DNA of 51,397 bases from an uncultured Clostridia bacterium (GCA_944387505.1 CALXFG010000008.1:1-51397), one strand, 5' to 3'; positions 34,569-43,708 are shown, numbered from the stretch's first letter. Notes: generated by a model from the sequence alone, not told the origin. Translations and numbers: made by a program.

Positions 34569-34622
34569 AGGTATGTTGTTTTCCAACATACCTATTTTAC
34601 TATAGATTTGTAAATTTTTCAA
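34569..34622 (-). promoter_or_regulatory. rpsO promoter overlapping a 10-bp palindrome
   Basis: Minus strand TTGAAA (34617-34622), 17 bp, TAAAAT (34594-34599). The palindrome AGGTATGTTG/CAACATACCT (34569-34593) begins right at the -10 and spans the start site, followed by TTTT. It could be an operator or a 5'-end hairpin. Confidence 0.6.
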
Positions 34623-34688
34623 GTGTTATTTTTGAATTTTCAGGAAAACTTAAGGAACTTAAGGCAAAATCCCTTATGCAAGAAATCT

Positions 34689-35693
34689 TTATGTAAATAA
34701 TTTCCTTAAAAATTCTTTTATTTTTCCTAATATTCCTTCCTCTTTAACAACAAGCTCTTTTTCTTCGCTTTTATAGTTTTCATCATTTACTGAATTATGC
34801 ATTAGTTCTTTTGTTGCCTCTTGTGGAATAGGTATTATTATATTTTTATATTCATATAATAACTTATCTTTTCTGATTGTATCTTGCACATTTTCTAAAT
34901 TTGCATTTACAAATACATTTTCACTATTTACTAAGTTTATAAATGTATATGCTTTATTTACATCTTTAGTATATATAACTGCTCCTTTAGTTTTCTTTTT
35001 ATTGATATTTTCTATTACTTCATCTATTTTTCCGGTTAAAATGATTGCGTTACGATTCTTGGTTGCTTCATCTTTAAAACTTTCATCTTCTAAATATACA
35101 TACATTTCTTCTGTCTTTTCTTTTCCCTCTGTTTTGGGAACTTCTAAATGATTTCCTACATCATCATAGGTATATATGACTTTATCAAAATACTCATAAA
35201 AGCACTCATCATATGGTAATAACATGATTAAATTCTCACTGATTTCGAACTTTTTCAATGCTTCTTTTATAATCAACAAAACTAATGATTTAACATTATC
35301 TTCTGCATATTCCACATCAGAAATGGCTATTGCATTTCTAGATTTTATTGCTCTTATATACCATTTTATGACTTCTTGTGTATCATATACTTCTATAGCT
35401 ATTACACCAATCGGCATAGCAATACAAGTGGATAAAAATTTGTCTTGATTTATTTTTAATTTTGCATATCTTTTATATGAATCATCTTCTTCTATTTCTT
35501 TATTGATAATGCTAAATATATCTTCATATGTGATATTCTCTTTTTGTAAATTTATTAAATTTCTAATCTCACTTTCATTTACCTTTATTCTGTCTTTTAT
35601 ATATCCTAATACATTTTTTGTCAATTCATATTGATTATTTAACCTATATTTTCTTGAAGCTTCTTTCAATTTATAAATATTATCTTTCATCAT
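34689..35693 (-). CDS. Degenerate ProA-like (aldehyde dehydrogenase fold) protein
   Basis: 334 aa, shorter than gamma-glutamyl phosphate reductase (about 415). The segment PIGVIAIEVYDTQEVIKWY...KSRNAIAISD resembles the ProA NADPH-binding entry (PLGVIGVIYE...LKSGNA). IYTKDVNKAYTFINLVNSENVFVNANL resembles the ProA VNAS region. I see no catalytic Cys segment (CNALET type), so it is probably not an active reductase. C-terminus is an amphipathic helix (GKIKEFLRKLF). It overlaps the end of the LRR gene by 14 nt and has AAAAGGAG upstream, so translation is coupled and the two products probably act together. The fold assignment is by eye. Confidence 0.6.
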   Translation of the reverse strand: MMKDNIYKLKEASRKYRLNNQYELTKNVLGYIKDRIKVNESEIRNLINLQKENITYEDIFSIINKEIEEDDSYKRYAKLKINQDKFLSTCIAMPIGVIAIEVYDTQEVIKWYIRAIKSRNAIAISDVEYAEDNVKSLVLLIIKEALKKFEISENLIMLLPYDECFYEYFDKVIYTYDDVGNHLEVPKTEGKEKTEEMYVYLEDESFKDEATKNRNAIILTGKIDEVIENINKKKTKGAVIYTKDVNKAYTFINLVNSENVFVNANLENVQDTIRKDKLLYEYKNIIIPIPQEATKELMHNSVNDENYKSEEKELVVKEEGILGKIKEFLRKLFT

Positions 35694-38600
35694 TTGTCTT
35701 TTCTCCTTTTCGCATCGTTTTTCTTAGTTCATCAAGACCTTTTTCCTTTTCTCTTCCTCTTAATCTTTCTGCTTCTTTGACTCTATTTAATAATTCTTGT
35801 ATTTTCTTCTCTTCTTTTTTAATTGCTTCCACTTGTGGTTTTATATATACTCCAAACATTTCTATATCTTCATTATTGCTAAAATAATTATATTGAATCT
35901 CTTCTCCATTTTCTGCATATATTAATCCTTTTTGTTTGTCATAAATTATCTCTTCTTCTTCGTCATCGTATATTTTTACTAATCCTTTTTTTACCATTCG
36001 TTTTATATTGATTAATGATGTATCTCTCGTTGCATCACAGTGAAGCATTTCTCCTTTTTCTCCTACTTCTATTAGTAATTTATATAATGTGTCAGTAGAT
36101 TCTGCTGTGGCTAATTTTACATTTCCTTGCGATTCTTTACTACTTGTTTCTGCATTCATTGCTCCTACTATTGCTAAATCTGATATTTCTATGTTTCCGT
36201 CATCATTTTCACCATATATTAAATACCAGTCTTCGTTACTTCCTATTACTATTTTTGCATCTTCTATTCCATAAATATCTTCTATATCTTCCATATCTTG
36301 TACGGTGGTTGAAGCCATTAGCTGTTGCTCTTCTATATATGCTTGTCTTTCTATATTCTTTATGATATCTATTTCATTTTCTGATATATCTGTTGCTGTG
36401 TATATTGTTGGATCTTTTACATTTTTATACCATAATGGAATTTCTTGAATATTCTCTTGTTTTGCATTTTCGTTTTGTCTTTTCAGAATTTCTTTTCTTT
36501 CTTCTTCAGGAATTTCAGTTAATATAACTGGCATTCCTGGTGAACCATATGGTGCTTCACCTTTTGTGGAATCTATCCATGGATACATATATCCTTGTTT
36601 CGTTTTATATTGATAATATGCTTCATCTGCAACAACAGCTTCTGCTTCTGGTAAGTCATCTAATCCATCCAAATCATTATATCCTGTTCCTGCTATTACT
36701 TCTTTTAATACTAAACTATCGTATTGTTCTTGTGATATTTTACCTTCTTTTTGTAATTTACTTAAAAACTGCTTATCTGTTTCTATTGCTTGCTTTCCTG
36801 CTTGCTGATATACTTCTAGGATTTCTTTATGCTCTTCTTTTGGTATTTCTTCTAGTATTTTTTCTGGTATTTCTATATTATCAAAGCATAATCTATCTCT
36901 TGTACCATCTTTTCCTTTTTGTCTAATTGTTAGAGATTGTGCTACTATATTTCTTTCTCCATTTTCTCCTATTTTTTCTACTACAAATATTCCTGCATCT
37001 TCTTCTATGGAACCTAGTAGCATGGATCCTTCTCCTACATCTCCAAATTTTTGGCAACATGTTGTTATATTTCCTGCAAACAAATTTAATGCATCATCTG
37101 GTTCTAACATTCTTCCTTCATATTTTCCGCTCTTTACACGAATTGGTGGTATACTGCTTCTTTCTCTTCTTTTGGTTATTTCAAAAACATCTTGTACTCT
37201 TTCAAATTCCTCTTCTGTGGTAATTCCTCCTACTGAACTTGCTAGTCTAGCAAGTTCTTCGTTTCCCTCTCTGGTATTGTCAAACTTTGAATTTAATAAA
37301 TACCCCATTATATCAGAAATTTCTAAATCTCCACTTTTATATATATTTTTTAATTCTCTAGAATTTACTATTTTTTCAAAATTATTATGTATTCTACCAA
37401 ATTCCATATAATATTCTGGATTTGATAAAAACTCTTGTCTATGTTTTTTAAAGAATTTCGTAAATTCTTCTGAATATGGTTCATGTATCGATCCAAACAT
37501 ATCATGAATTTGTTTATATGTTACAGCATCTCCATAATTTTTTAATAACGCATATGCTGCTTCTCTGTCTGCTTCCTCTTTTAATTCTACTTTTTGTGTT
37601 GTTTCTATTTCTATATGTAGTGCTTCTTTAAGTTTTTCTATCTCTTCTGCTGTAAATTCATTTGGCAAATTATCAAATGTATATCCCAATTCTTTTAGTG
37701 CTGTATTGATTTTATATTTCCATGCGCCTCCTATTTCACTTTTGGTTTTTTGTAATGCTGTTACCACTGTATGATTTAATAACTTTGATACTTCTTCATC
37801 CTCTAATAAATCTGACATTTTTGATATAATTTTATCTTGATTTTGTCTTACATAATGTGAATGTGCTTCTCCTATTTTTGATGCTAATTTCTCTGCTAGA
37901 TTTTCTTTCGTGACTTCTCCTTGGTCTTTAATCAAATCTTTTATTACACTTTCTATCATGATCCTTACTGGCTTTACTTGTTCTCTTACAATTCCTATTT
38001 CATCTCCAGTATTTTCTGCTAATTTTTCTTCTACTTTTCCTTCTATTTTCCCTAAATTTGCTTTTACCATTCTAGCATTTATTTGTTCTTCTATTTGTTC
38101 AATATTATCTAAGTCTATTTCATATCCTGCACGCTCTACACTCGTTTTTAGCATCTCTGTTAAAGAATATTGATGCGTTTCATCTTCTAATAACCTATTT
38201 AATTCCTTAAATATTTTCATTTCCGCACTATTTTTATTCTGCTCATCCTTTTTGTATATCTGCAATTCTCTACTTAGTGCTTTAAAGATTTCTAAAGTAA
38301 CCCCAAAATCTCCCTGTGTTTGGAATTTTAAATCATATAAACTTTGAAATACTTCATTTTTTTCTGCCATATATTTATTGATTTCTTCTTCAGATAGTTT
38401 TGGTAGTTCAAATATTTTTTCTACTTCCTCTATCCCTATGCTTTTTATCATTCTATGATAAAATATGTCCATTTGTTTTTCATCATAATCTGCATCTTGT
38501 TCTAAATATACTTTATTTTTTTCTTTTAATGTTTCAAATCTTTCTAAATCTTCTCCAAACATTAATGTTTTGTCAATTGGCATTTCTTCACTATATAATT

Positions 38601-38886
38601 TTTCTAATACTTGCTCTGCAATATTTTTGGACATGATGATTTTTTGTAAATTTTTACATCCATTAAAAACCATACTACCTATACTCGTAACACTATTTGG
38701 TATTTGAATTTCTTTTAAACTTTCACATCTGTAAAAAGCACTATCATCTATACTTGTAACACTATTTGGTATTTGGATTTCTGTTAAACTTTCACAGTTC
38801 GCAAAAGCACCATGACCTATACTCATAATACTATCTGGTATTTGGATTTCTGTTAAACTTTCACATCCGTGAAAAGCACCATCCAC
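35680..38886 (-). CDS. C-terminal part of the giant BspA-type LRR protein
   Basis: Open frame of 1068 aa starting at a GTG inside a repeat; it is the continuation of the frame at 38861-40219 after a one-base shift near 38883. It has the last four LRR units (to about residue 90), a Lys/Glu-rich helical region, then a possible enzymatic or binding domain with LNLFAGNITTCCQKFG, GEGSMLLGS, GIFVVEKIGENGERNIVAQS and LCFDNIEI (about 620-700). After that come DLDGLDDLPEAEAVVADEAYYQY and an acidic, coiled-coil C-terminus. No membrane anchor or LPXTG. The TTCCQ...GIFVVE...AQS...CFDNIE block looks conserved, but I cannot name it. The joined protein would be about 1,512 aa. Confidence 0.75.
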   Translation of the reverse strand: MDGAFHGCESLTEIQIPDSIMSIGHGAFANCESLTEIQIPNSVTSIDDSAFYRCESLKEIQIPNSVTSIGSMVFNGCKNLQKIIMSKNIAEQVLEKLYSEEMPIDKTLMFGEDLERFETLKEKNKVYLEQDADYDEKQMDIFYHRMIKSIGIEEVEKIFELPKLSEEEINKYMAEKNEVFQSLYDLKFQTQGDFGVTLEIFKALSRELQIYKKDEQNKNSAEMKIFKELNRLLEDETHQYSLTEMLKTSVERAGYEIDLDNIEQIEEQINARMVKANLGKIEGKVEEKLAENTGDEIGIVREQVKPVRIMIESVIKDLIKDQGEVTKENLAEKLASKIGEAHSHYVRQNQDKIISKMSDLLEDEEVSKLLNHTVVTALQKTKSEIGGAWKYKINTALKELGYTFDNLPNEFTAEEIEKLKEALHIEIETTQKVELKEEADREAAYALLKNYGDAVTYKQIHDMFGSIHEPYSEEFTKFFKKHRQEFLSNPEYYMEFGRIHNNFEKIVNSRELKNIYKSGDLEISDIMGYLLNSKFDNTREGNEELARLASSVGGITTEEEFERVQDVFEITKRRERSSIPPIRVKSGKYEGRMLEPDDALNLFAGNITTCCQKFGDVGEGSMLLGSIEEDAGIFVVEKIGENGERNIVAQSLTIRQKGKDGTRDRLCFDNIEIPEKILEEIPKEEHKEILEVYQQAGKQAIETDKQFLSKLQKEGKISQEQYDSLVLKEVIAGTGYNDLDGLDDLPEAEAVVADEAYYQYKTKQGYMYPWIDSTKGEAPYGSPGMPVILTEIPEEERKEILKRQNENAKQENIQEIPLWYKNVKDPTIYTATDISENEIDIIKNIERQAYIEEQQLMASTTVQDMEDIEDIYGIEDAKIVIGSNEDWYLIYGENDDGNIEISDLAIVGAMNAETSSKESQGNVKLATAESTDTLYKLLIEVGEKGEMLHCDATRDTSLINIKRMVKKGLVKIYDDEEEEIIYDKQKGLIYAENGEEIQYNYFSNNEDIEMFGVYIKPQVEAIKKEEKKIQELLNRVKEAERLRGREKEKGLDELRKTMRKGEKTNDER

Positions 38887-40185
38887 CTATACTCGTAACA
38901 CTATCTGGTATTTGGATTTCTGTTAAACTTTCACATCCATGAAAAGCTCCACTACCTATACTCGTAACACTATTTGGTATTTGGATTTCTGTTAAACTTT
39001 CACATCCTTGAAAAGCACCATCACCTATACTCGTAACACTATTTGGTATTTGGATTTCTGTTAAACTTTCACATCCTTGAAAAGCACCATCACCTATACT
39101 CGTAACACTATTTGGTATTTGGATTTCTGTTAAACTTTCACATCCGTGAAAAGTATCATCACCTATACTCGTAACACTATTTGGTATTTGGATTCCTGTT
39201 AAACTTTCACATCCGTGAAAAGCTCCACCACCTATACTCGTAACACTATTTGGTATTTGGATTTCTGTTAAATTACTGCATCCTGAAAAAGCATCATAAC
39301 TTATACTAGTAACATTATCAGGTATATTTACTTTTTCTAAATTACTACATTCCTCAAAAGCACCACTACCTATACTGGTAACACTATCTGGTATTTGGAT
39401 TTCTGTTAAACTTTCACATCCGTGAAAAGCTCCACCACCTATACTCGTAACACTATTTGGTATTTGGATTTCTGTTAAACTTTCACATCCGTGAAAAGCT
39501 TTATCACCTATACTCGTAACACTATTTGGTATTTGGATTTCTGTTAAACTTTTACATCCATTAAAAACCATACTACCTATACTTGTAACACTATTTGGTA
39601 TTTGGATTTTTGTTAAACTTTTACATCTGTAAAAAGTACCATTACCTATACTCGTAACACTATTTGGTATTTGGATTTCTGTTAAACTTTCACATCCGTT
39701 AAAAGCTCCAGCACCTATACTCATAATACTATCTGGTATCTGGATTTTTTGTAAACTTTTACAATTCTCAAAAGCATCCTCACCTATACTTGTAACACTA
39801 TTTGGTATTTGGATTTTTGTTAAACTTTCACATCCGTAAAAAGCCATAGAAGCTATACTTGTAATACTATTAGGCATATGGATTTCTTTTAAATTACTAC
39901 ATTCAGAAAAAGTACTATCACCTATATTGGTAACACTATCAGGTATATTTATTTTTTCTAAACTTGTACACCCTCTAAAGGCTACTCTACCTATACTTAT
40001 AACACTATCTGGTATATGGATTTCTTTTAAATTACTACATTCCAAAAAAGCGCTCTTACCTATACTAATAACGCTATTAGGTATATTTATTTTCTCTAAT
40101 TTGTCCTTCCACTTAAAGACATCAGGACCTATGCTTGTAACTCTTTCTGGTATCTTAATTGTTCCATTTACTAAATCACGATTAT
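38640..40185 (-). repeat. 69-bp tandem repeat array encoding about 22 LRR units
   Basis: Period 69 bp (23 codons). Units in the middle (about 38890-39560) are nearly identical at DNA level, while those near both ends have diverged. This suggests recent copy-number change by recombination in the centre. The frameshift lies in one of the most homogeneous units. Confidence 0.9.
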
Positions 40186-40219
40186 CAATTTCTATTAATT
40201 TTCCATCTACTATTCTCAT
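38861..40219 (-). CDS. BspA-type leucine-rich repeat protein, N-terminal part
   Basis: 452-aa open frame starting MRIVDGKLIEIDNR (ribosome site TAGGAG, 10 nt). From about residue 20 it is a run of 23-residue LRR_5/BspA repeats with consensus IQIPNSVTSIGxxAFxGCxSLTE. There is no signal peptide, unusual because BspA-type repeats are mostly surface-exposed, so it may be cytoplasmic or use another export path. The frame ends IGGWCFSRM because one G is inserted near 38883; deleting it restores IGDGAFHGCE and joins 35680-38886. The gene begins 75 bp after mrnC. Repeats mediate protein contacts; the partner is unknown. Confidence 0.8.
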   Translation of the reverse strand: MRIVDGKLIEIDNRDLVNGTIKIPERVTSIGPDVFKWKDKLEKINIPNSVISIGKSAFLECSNLKEIHIPDSVISIGRVAFRGCTSLEKINIPDSVTNIGDSTFSECSNLKEIHMPNSITSIASMAFYGCESLTKIQIPNSVTSIGEDAFENCKSLQKIQIPDSIMSIGAGAFNGCESLTEIQIPNSVTSIGNGTFYRCKSLTKIQIPNSVTSIGSMVFNGCKSLTEIQIPNSVTSIGDKAFHGCESLTEIQIPNSVTSIGGGAFHGCESLTEIQIPDSVTSIGSGAFEECSNLEKVNIPDNVTSISYDAFSGCSNLTEIQIPNSVTSIGGGAFHGCESLTGIQIPNSVTSIGDDTFHGCESLTEIQIPNSVTSIGDGAFQGCESLTEIQIPNSVTSIGDGAFQGCESLTEIQIPNSVTSIGSGAFHGCESLTEIQIPDSVTSIGGWCFSRM

Positions 40220-40294
40220 TCGTATTTTTCTCCTAAAATATTTCTTTATTTTTATTGCTTTACAATTTTTTATATTCTCACATTATCATAAATA

Positions 40295-40687
40295 TCAAAT
40301 ATTTGCAAGGATTTCTCTTAACCTTGCATTTTGTTTTGTTAAGTATAAATATCCAATAAAAGCTTCAAATGCTGTTGCATACATATATTCTTGTACATTT
40401 GAATTTTTAGGCAAATGATGATTTTGTGTATTTCTTCCTCTTCTTACTATATCTTTTTCTTCATCTGTTAAAGTTTCGTAGATTTCATTTAACTTTTCTG
40501 CTTGACTTTTTGCTTTTACATATTTGATTGCTTCTATATGTAATTTATGTGGTTTCAAATTTGTTTCATTAATTAATTTATTCCTTATAAATAGTTCATA
40601 TACTGCATCTCCAATATATGCCCATGTTAATGGTGACATTAATTCTATCTCTTCCTTTGGTCTATCTATTTTTAAAAATTCTTCCAT
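40295..40687 (-). CDS. mrnC: Mini-ribonuclease 3 (MrnC)
   Basis: Double-strand-specific RNase III-type enzyme without a dsRNA-binding domain that matures 23S rRNA in Bacillota. 130 aa, family length. Seen: SPLTWAYIGDAVYELFIRN with the catalytic Asp, RRGRNTQNHH, and the YMYATAFEAFIGYLYL segment carrying the second acidic site. In most relatives mrnC follows cysS; here it does not. Ribosome site AAAGGA. Same strand and 75 bp before the LRR gene. Confidence 0.95.
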   Translation of the reverse strand: MEEFLKIDRPKEEIELMSPLTWAYIGDAVYELFIRNKLINETNLKPHKLHIEAIKYVKAKSQAEKLNEIYETLTDEEKDIVRRGRNTQNHHLPKNSNVQEYMYATAFEAFIGYLYLTKQNARLREILANI

Positions 40688-40807
40688 TTTTTTTTATTCC
40701 TTTTCTCTCTTTTTTATTAATTATTATATTTCATCTTAATTTATTATATTTTACAACACTATGTGAGTAAGCATCAGTTTTATACATCATTTATATTATG
40801 ACACACG

Positions 40808-41365
40808 CTACAAACTAAAAATTTTTATGATATCTTTACAATTTTTTTCTGCTTCTTCAATACAGGCTGATAATGTTAATAATTTTTTCTTTTGTTCCAT
40901 CTTTTCTATTACCCTCTCAACTGATTCTTCATATGGTACACCTCTTAATCCAAGTTCGTGAAGCCAAATCAAAGCCCCTTTTACTGTAACAAATTTAAAA
41001 CATTCGGCATTTTTTACTACCTCTGCTACTAATGATGTTGTTTTAATCGCATTATGATGTGCCTCGATTGCATTCAAAATCACTTTTTTGTCTTCCTCTG
41101 ATACGCCCCACTCCTCTAGATACTTTTTAGAAAATTCTGCACTTAATTTAGGATGTTTTTTTTGAATTTCTCCTTTATAAACACGACTAAAAACAGTATG
41201 TTGCAAATATAATGATATTAATACTAAATCTTTATCCACATGATATTGATTAGCCAATTGTTCACCTTTTTCAATTGCAATTTCAGTTAATCCCCATGCT
41301 GGTGCTTTATTCTTTTTTGTTTGCTCATACATTAATTCTCTTGCTTTTTTTACTACCTCTTCCAT
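40808..41365 (-). CDS. HD-domain-like protein with degenerate metal site
   Basis: 185-aa helical soluble protein with the outline of a small HD phosphohydrolase: (Q)LANQYHVDKDLVLISLYLQH, LEEWGVSEEDKKVILNAIEAHH, and KNAECFKFV. The central HD doublet reads QH and the later Asp pair reads NAE, so most metal ligands of the family are missing. It is therefore likely non-catalytic, if the family assignment is right. Ribosome site GGGAG. It lies between rbgA and mrnC on the same strand, 55 bp after rbgA. Confidence 0.6.
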   Translation of the reverse strand: MEEVVKKARELMYEQTKKNKAPAWGLTEIAIEKGEQLANQYHVDKDLVLISLYLQHTVFSRVYKGEIQKKHPKLSAEFSKKYLEEWGVSEEDKKVILNAIEAHHNAIKTTSLVAEVVKNAECFKFVTVKGALIWLHELGLRGVPYEESVERVIEKMEQKKKLLTLSACIEEAEKNCKDIIKIFSL

Positions 41366-41420
41366 TATCTATAACTCCCTATCAGTTTCTATACAATTTT
41401 TCTTCTAATTTTCCAAAATT

Positions 41421-42371
41421 TTATTGGACTTTTTCTAATGTTATTCTTCCTATCTTACCATTCTTAAATTCATCTAATAGAATTCTTGCTGTTTTTTCTT
41501 CATCAATATTTCCGCCAGAAATGATACAACCTCTTTTTTTACCGATTGCTAAAAAAATCTCATAAATATTTTCATTTTCTGGTCTTTCTTCATTTTCTAA
41601 TTGTTCCTTAATATATTCTTCTGTTAATTTATATCTTTCACATAATTGTTTTGGATAATTTTCTATTAAAAATTTTACTAAATGATAGGCAATTTCTGTT
41701 CTTTGTAAAATATCTTCTTTTATGGTTCCTGTAAATGCAAGATGTAATGATACTTCTTCACTTTCAAATTTAGGCCATAATACACCTGGCGTATCTAATA
41801 ATTCAATTTTTTCATTGATACGAATCCATTGTTTTTGTTTTGTAAAGCCTGGCCTATTTTCAACGCCTGCAGATGTTTTCTTAGAAATTCGATTGATAAA
41901 TGAAGATTTGCCTACATTTGGTATTCCTAATACCATTGCTTTTATTTTTCTTCCAATTCTCCCTTTTTCGGCTTGTCCTTTTAAATCTTCTTCCATGATT
42001 TTTTCTATCTTTCTAGCACATTCTTCTATTCCTTTTCCAGAATTAGCATCTGTTAACACTGCTGGAATATTTCTGGTCTTAAAATATTCCACCCATTTTT
42101 TATTTTGTCTTTCATCTGCTAAATCACATTTATTTAATACAATCATTTTCTTTTTGTTTTTTGTGATTTCTGCTATATCTGGATTTTGGCTAGATAGAGG
42201 AATTCGGGCATCTAATAATTCTATGACAATATCTACTAATCTTACATCTTCCATAATTTGTCTTTTGGTTTTTGCCATATGTCCTGGATACCAATTAAGG
42301 ATAACCCCTCTATCCATGTTATCTTTATCTATATTACTTTCTTTTTTTGTCTTTTTATTAGGCAATTTCAT
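41421..42371 (-). CDS. rbgA: Ribosome biogenesis GTPase RbgA (YlqF)
   Basis: Circularly permuted GTPase required for late 50S assembly. 316 aa. The G motifs come in the order G4-G5-G1-G3: NKCDLAD, then GIPNVGKSSFINRI (Walker A) and LLDTPGVLWP. NWYPGHMAKTKRQI near the N-terminus is diagnostic. It has a Lys-rich extension of about 25 residues before that. The start is uncertain: ATG 42371 is only 3 nt from GGAG, and a TTG two codons later has better spacing. C-terminal RNA-binding helices are complete. Confidence 0.96.
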   Translation of the reverse strand: MKLPNKKTKKESNIDKDNMDRGVILNWYPGHMAKTKRQIMEDVRLVDIVIELLDARIPLSSQNPDIAEITKNKKKMIVLNKCDLADERQNKKWVEYFKTRNIPAVLTDANSGKGIEECARKIEKIMEEDLKGQAEKGRIGRKIKAMVLGIPNVGKSSFINRISKKTSAGVENRPGFTKQKQWIRINEKIELLDTPGVLWPKFESEEVSLHLAFTGTIKEDILQRTEIAYHLVKFLIENYPKQLCERYKLTEEYIKEQLENEERPENENIYEIFLAIGKKRGCIISGGNIDEEKTARILLDEFKNGKIGRITLEKVQ

Positions 42372-42443
42372 TCACTCCTTTACTTTTCACTCACCTTGTT
42401 TACTATTATATCACATTTATTCCTTTTTATAAAGAAAAAACAC

Positions 42444-42467
42444 ACAAGTACTTTAAAAGATACTTGT
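42444..42467 (-). terminator. Terminator after the 98-aa membrane gene
   Basis: ACAAGTA pairs with TACTTGT around a self-complementary TTTTAAA loop, followed on the minus strand by GTGTTTTTTC, about 20 bp after the stop at 42486. Confidence 0.8.
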
Positions 42468-42485
42468 ATGCTTTATATCATTAAT

Positions 42486-42782
42486 TTATGTATTTGCAGT
42501 AGTATTTATGTCTGGTTTTTTCTTTTTTGCTATAAATCTTACAATTCCTATTACAATTAGAACAACTCCAACAGCTATCACAGCATTACTATAAGATGGT
42601 AAATCTGTTATTCCTTCTTGAAATGCTTCTAATTTTAATTCTAATGAATCTGCTGTATTTAAATATGCATTAAAAGCAAATCCTCCTATTACCAAAAGTC
42701 CTCCTATAATAATATCAGCCATTTTACTTGCTATAACGAATATTAAACAAATGATTATTGGTATGAATATTAATAAAATCAA
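42486..42782 (-). CDS. Small membrane protein, unknown
   Basis: 98 aa with three hydrophobic segments: one at the extreme N-terminus (MILLIFIPIIICLIFVIA), one around 24-44 and one around 64-84 (AVIAVGVVLIVIGIVRFIA), then a Lys-rich tail. Not recognised. The start is TTG with GGGG 8 nt upstream. It lies 20 bp after the 159-aa membrane gene on the same strand and ends in a terminator, so the two form a small membrane-protein operon. Confidence 0.7.
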   Translation of the reverse strand: MILLIFIPIIICLIFVIASKMADIIIGGLLVIGGFAFNAYLNTADSLELKLEAFQEGITDLPSYSNAVIAVGVVLIVIGIVRFIAKKKKPDINTTANT

Positions 42783-42802
42783 TGTCGTTTCCCCTTTCTT
42801 AC

Positions 42803-43282
42803 CTACAAAGTTCTATAATTATTTTTATCTGCTCTATCATCTAGTTTTCTATCATATGCCTCATTTTTATAAAACCAATCTGTTTTTTTATCTTTAGGAT
42901 GTGCTTTTCTATTTTTATCTGCTAGTAAATCTAATAATATTGCTATTGGTAAAATAATTCCAATTAAAGATATGATTAATGCTGTATAGTCATTTAATCC
43001 TAATTGTGAAGCATCTTCAAATAGTGCTGTCGTTTTTGTGACTACATCTGATCCAAAATACATTCCATAAGCTAATAAATAAATTAAAGCACCTAACATT
43101 TTTCTTTTAACTATTAATATCAAACATAACAATACAACAAATAATAAAACAATTTCTATTGTCAAATCAAAAGGTTGAATAAAAAAGTCTTGATGCATTT
43201 GTGCCATTAAAGCAACCATCATTCTAAATACCCAATACATTACCATAAAGCAAACTAACAACCATGTAGAAAAATTTCTCAT
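42803..43282 (-). CDS. Multi-pass membrane protein, unknown
   Basis: 159 aa with four likely membrane helices (about 5-25, 38-60, 63-85, 98-120) and a charged cytoplasmic tail (DKNRKAHPKDKK, then YDRKLDDRADKNN). Not recognised. Clear GGAGG ribosome site 8 nt before the ATG. It is the first gene of a two-gene unit with the 98-aa membrane protein, separated from DUF1292 by a terminator. Confidence 0.7.
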   Translation of the reverse strand: MRNFSTWLLVCFMVMYWVFRMMVALMAQMHQDFFIQPFDLTIEIVLLFVVLLCLILIVKRKMLGALIYLLAYGMYFGSDVVTKTTALFEDASQLGLNDYTALIISLIGIILPIAILLDLLADKNRKAHPKDKKTDWFYKNEAYDRKLDDRADKNNYRTL

Positions 43283-43311
43283 TCGTAATTCCTCCTTTTA
43301 TTTACATAGAA

Positions 43312-43342
43312 AAATAAAGGCGAAATCCTTTCGCCTTATTTA
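43312..43342 (-). terminator. Terminator of the ireB-ruvX-DUF1292 operon
   Basis: AAATAAAGGCGAAA pairs with TTTCGCCTTATTT around a 4-nt loop, just after the stop of the DUF1292 gene. Confidence 0.85.
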
Positions 43343-43343
43343 A

Positions 43344-43655
43344 TTAATCTACAAAATCAAAATCATCTTTAAATTTTTCTTTAAAAATTTCAAATACTCT
43401 ATTAAGTGTGTCTTCGTCATCAACACTTACATAAGATTCTTCATCTGACTCTTCATCTACATCTTCTACTTTTAAGATAACAACTTCTCCTTCTTCCTCT
43501 TCTCCTTCTTCTGCTATTGGTAATAATACAACATATTCTTCGTCATCTAACTCCACTAAATCTAAGAATTCAAATCTTACTTCATTTCCGTTTTCATCAT
43601 TTAATATCACAATGTTGTCTAAATCTTCTCCTTCATAATTTTCGTTATCGTTCAT
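43344..43655 (-). CDS. DUF1292 protein (YrzB family)
   Basis: 103-aa very acidic protein of the YrzB/DUF1292 family, the third gene of the widespread ireB-ruvX-yrzB group. Seen: NIVILNDENGNEVRFEFLDLVELDDEEYVVLLP, then an acidic stretch and YVSVDDEDTLNRVFEIFKEKF. Function unknown. AAAGGAG ribosome site before the ATG; a strong terminator follows. Confidence 0.93.
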   Translation of the reverse strand: MNDNENYEGEDLDNIVILNDENGNEVRFEFLDLVELDDEEYVVLLPIAEEGEEEEGEVVILKVEDVDEESDEESYVSVDDEDTLNRVFEIFKEKFKDDFDFVD

Positions 43656-43708
43656 AAATTTCTCCTTTCAATTTATTTATTTTATTATATATTACATATA
43701 ATACATGA

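Noticed and set aside
38640-40185. CRISPR-like or other direct-repeat array
   Set aside because: The 69-bp period is an exact multiple of codons and encodes 23-residue leucine-rich repeats with no spacer sequences.
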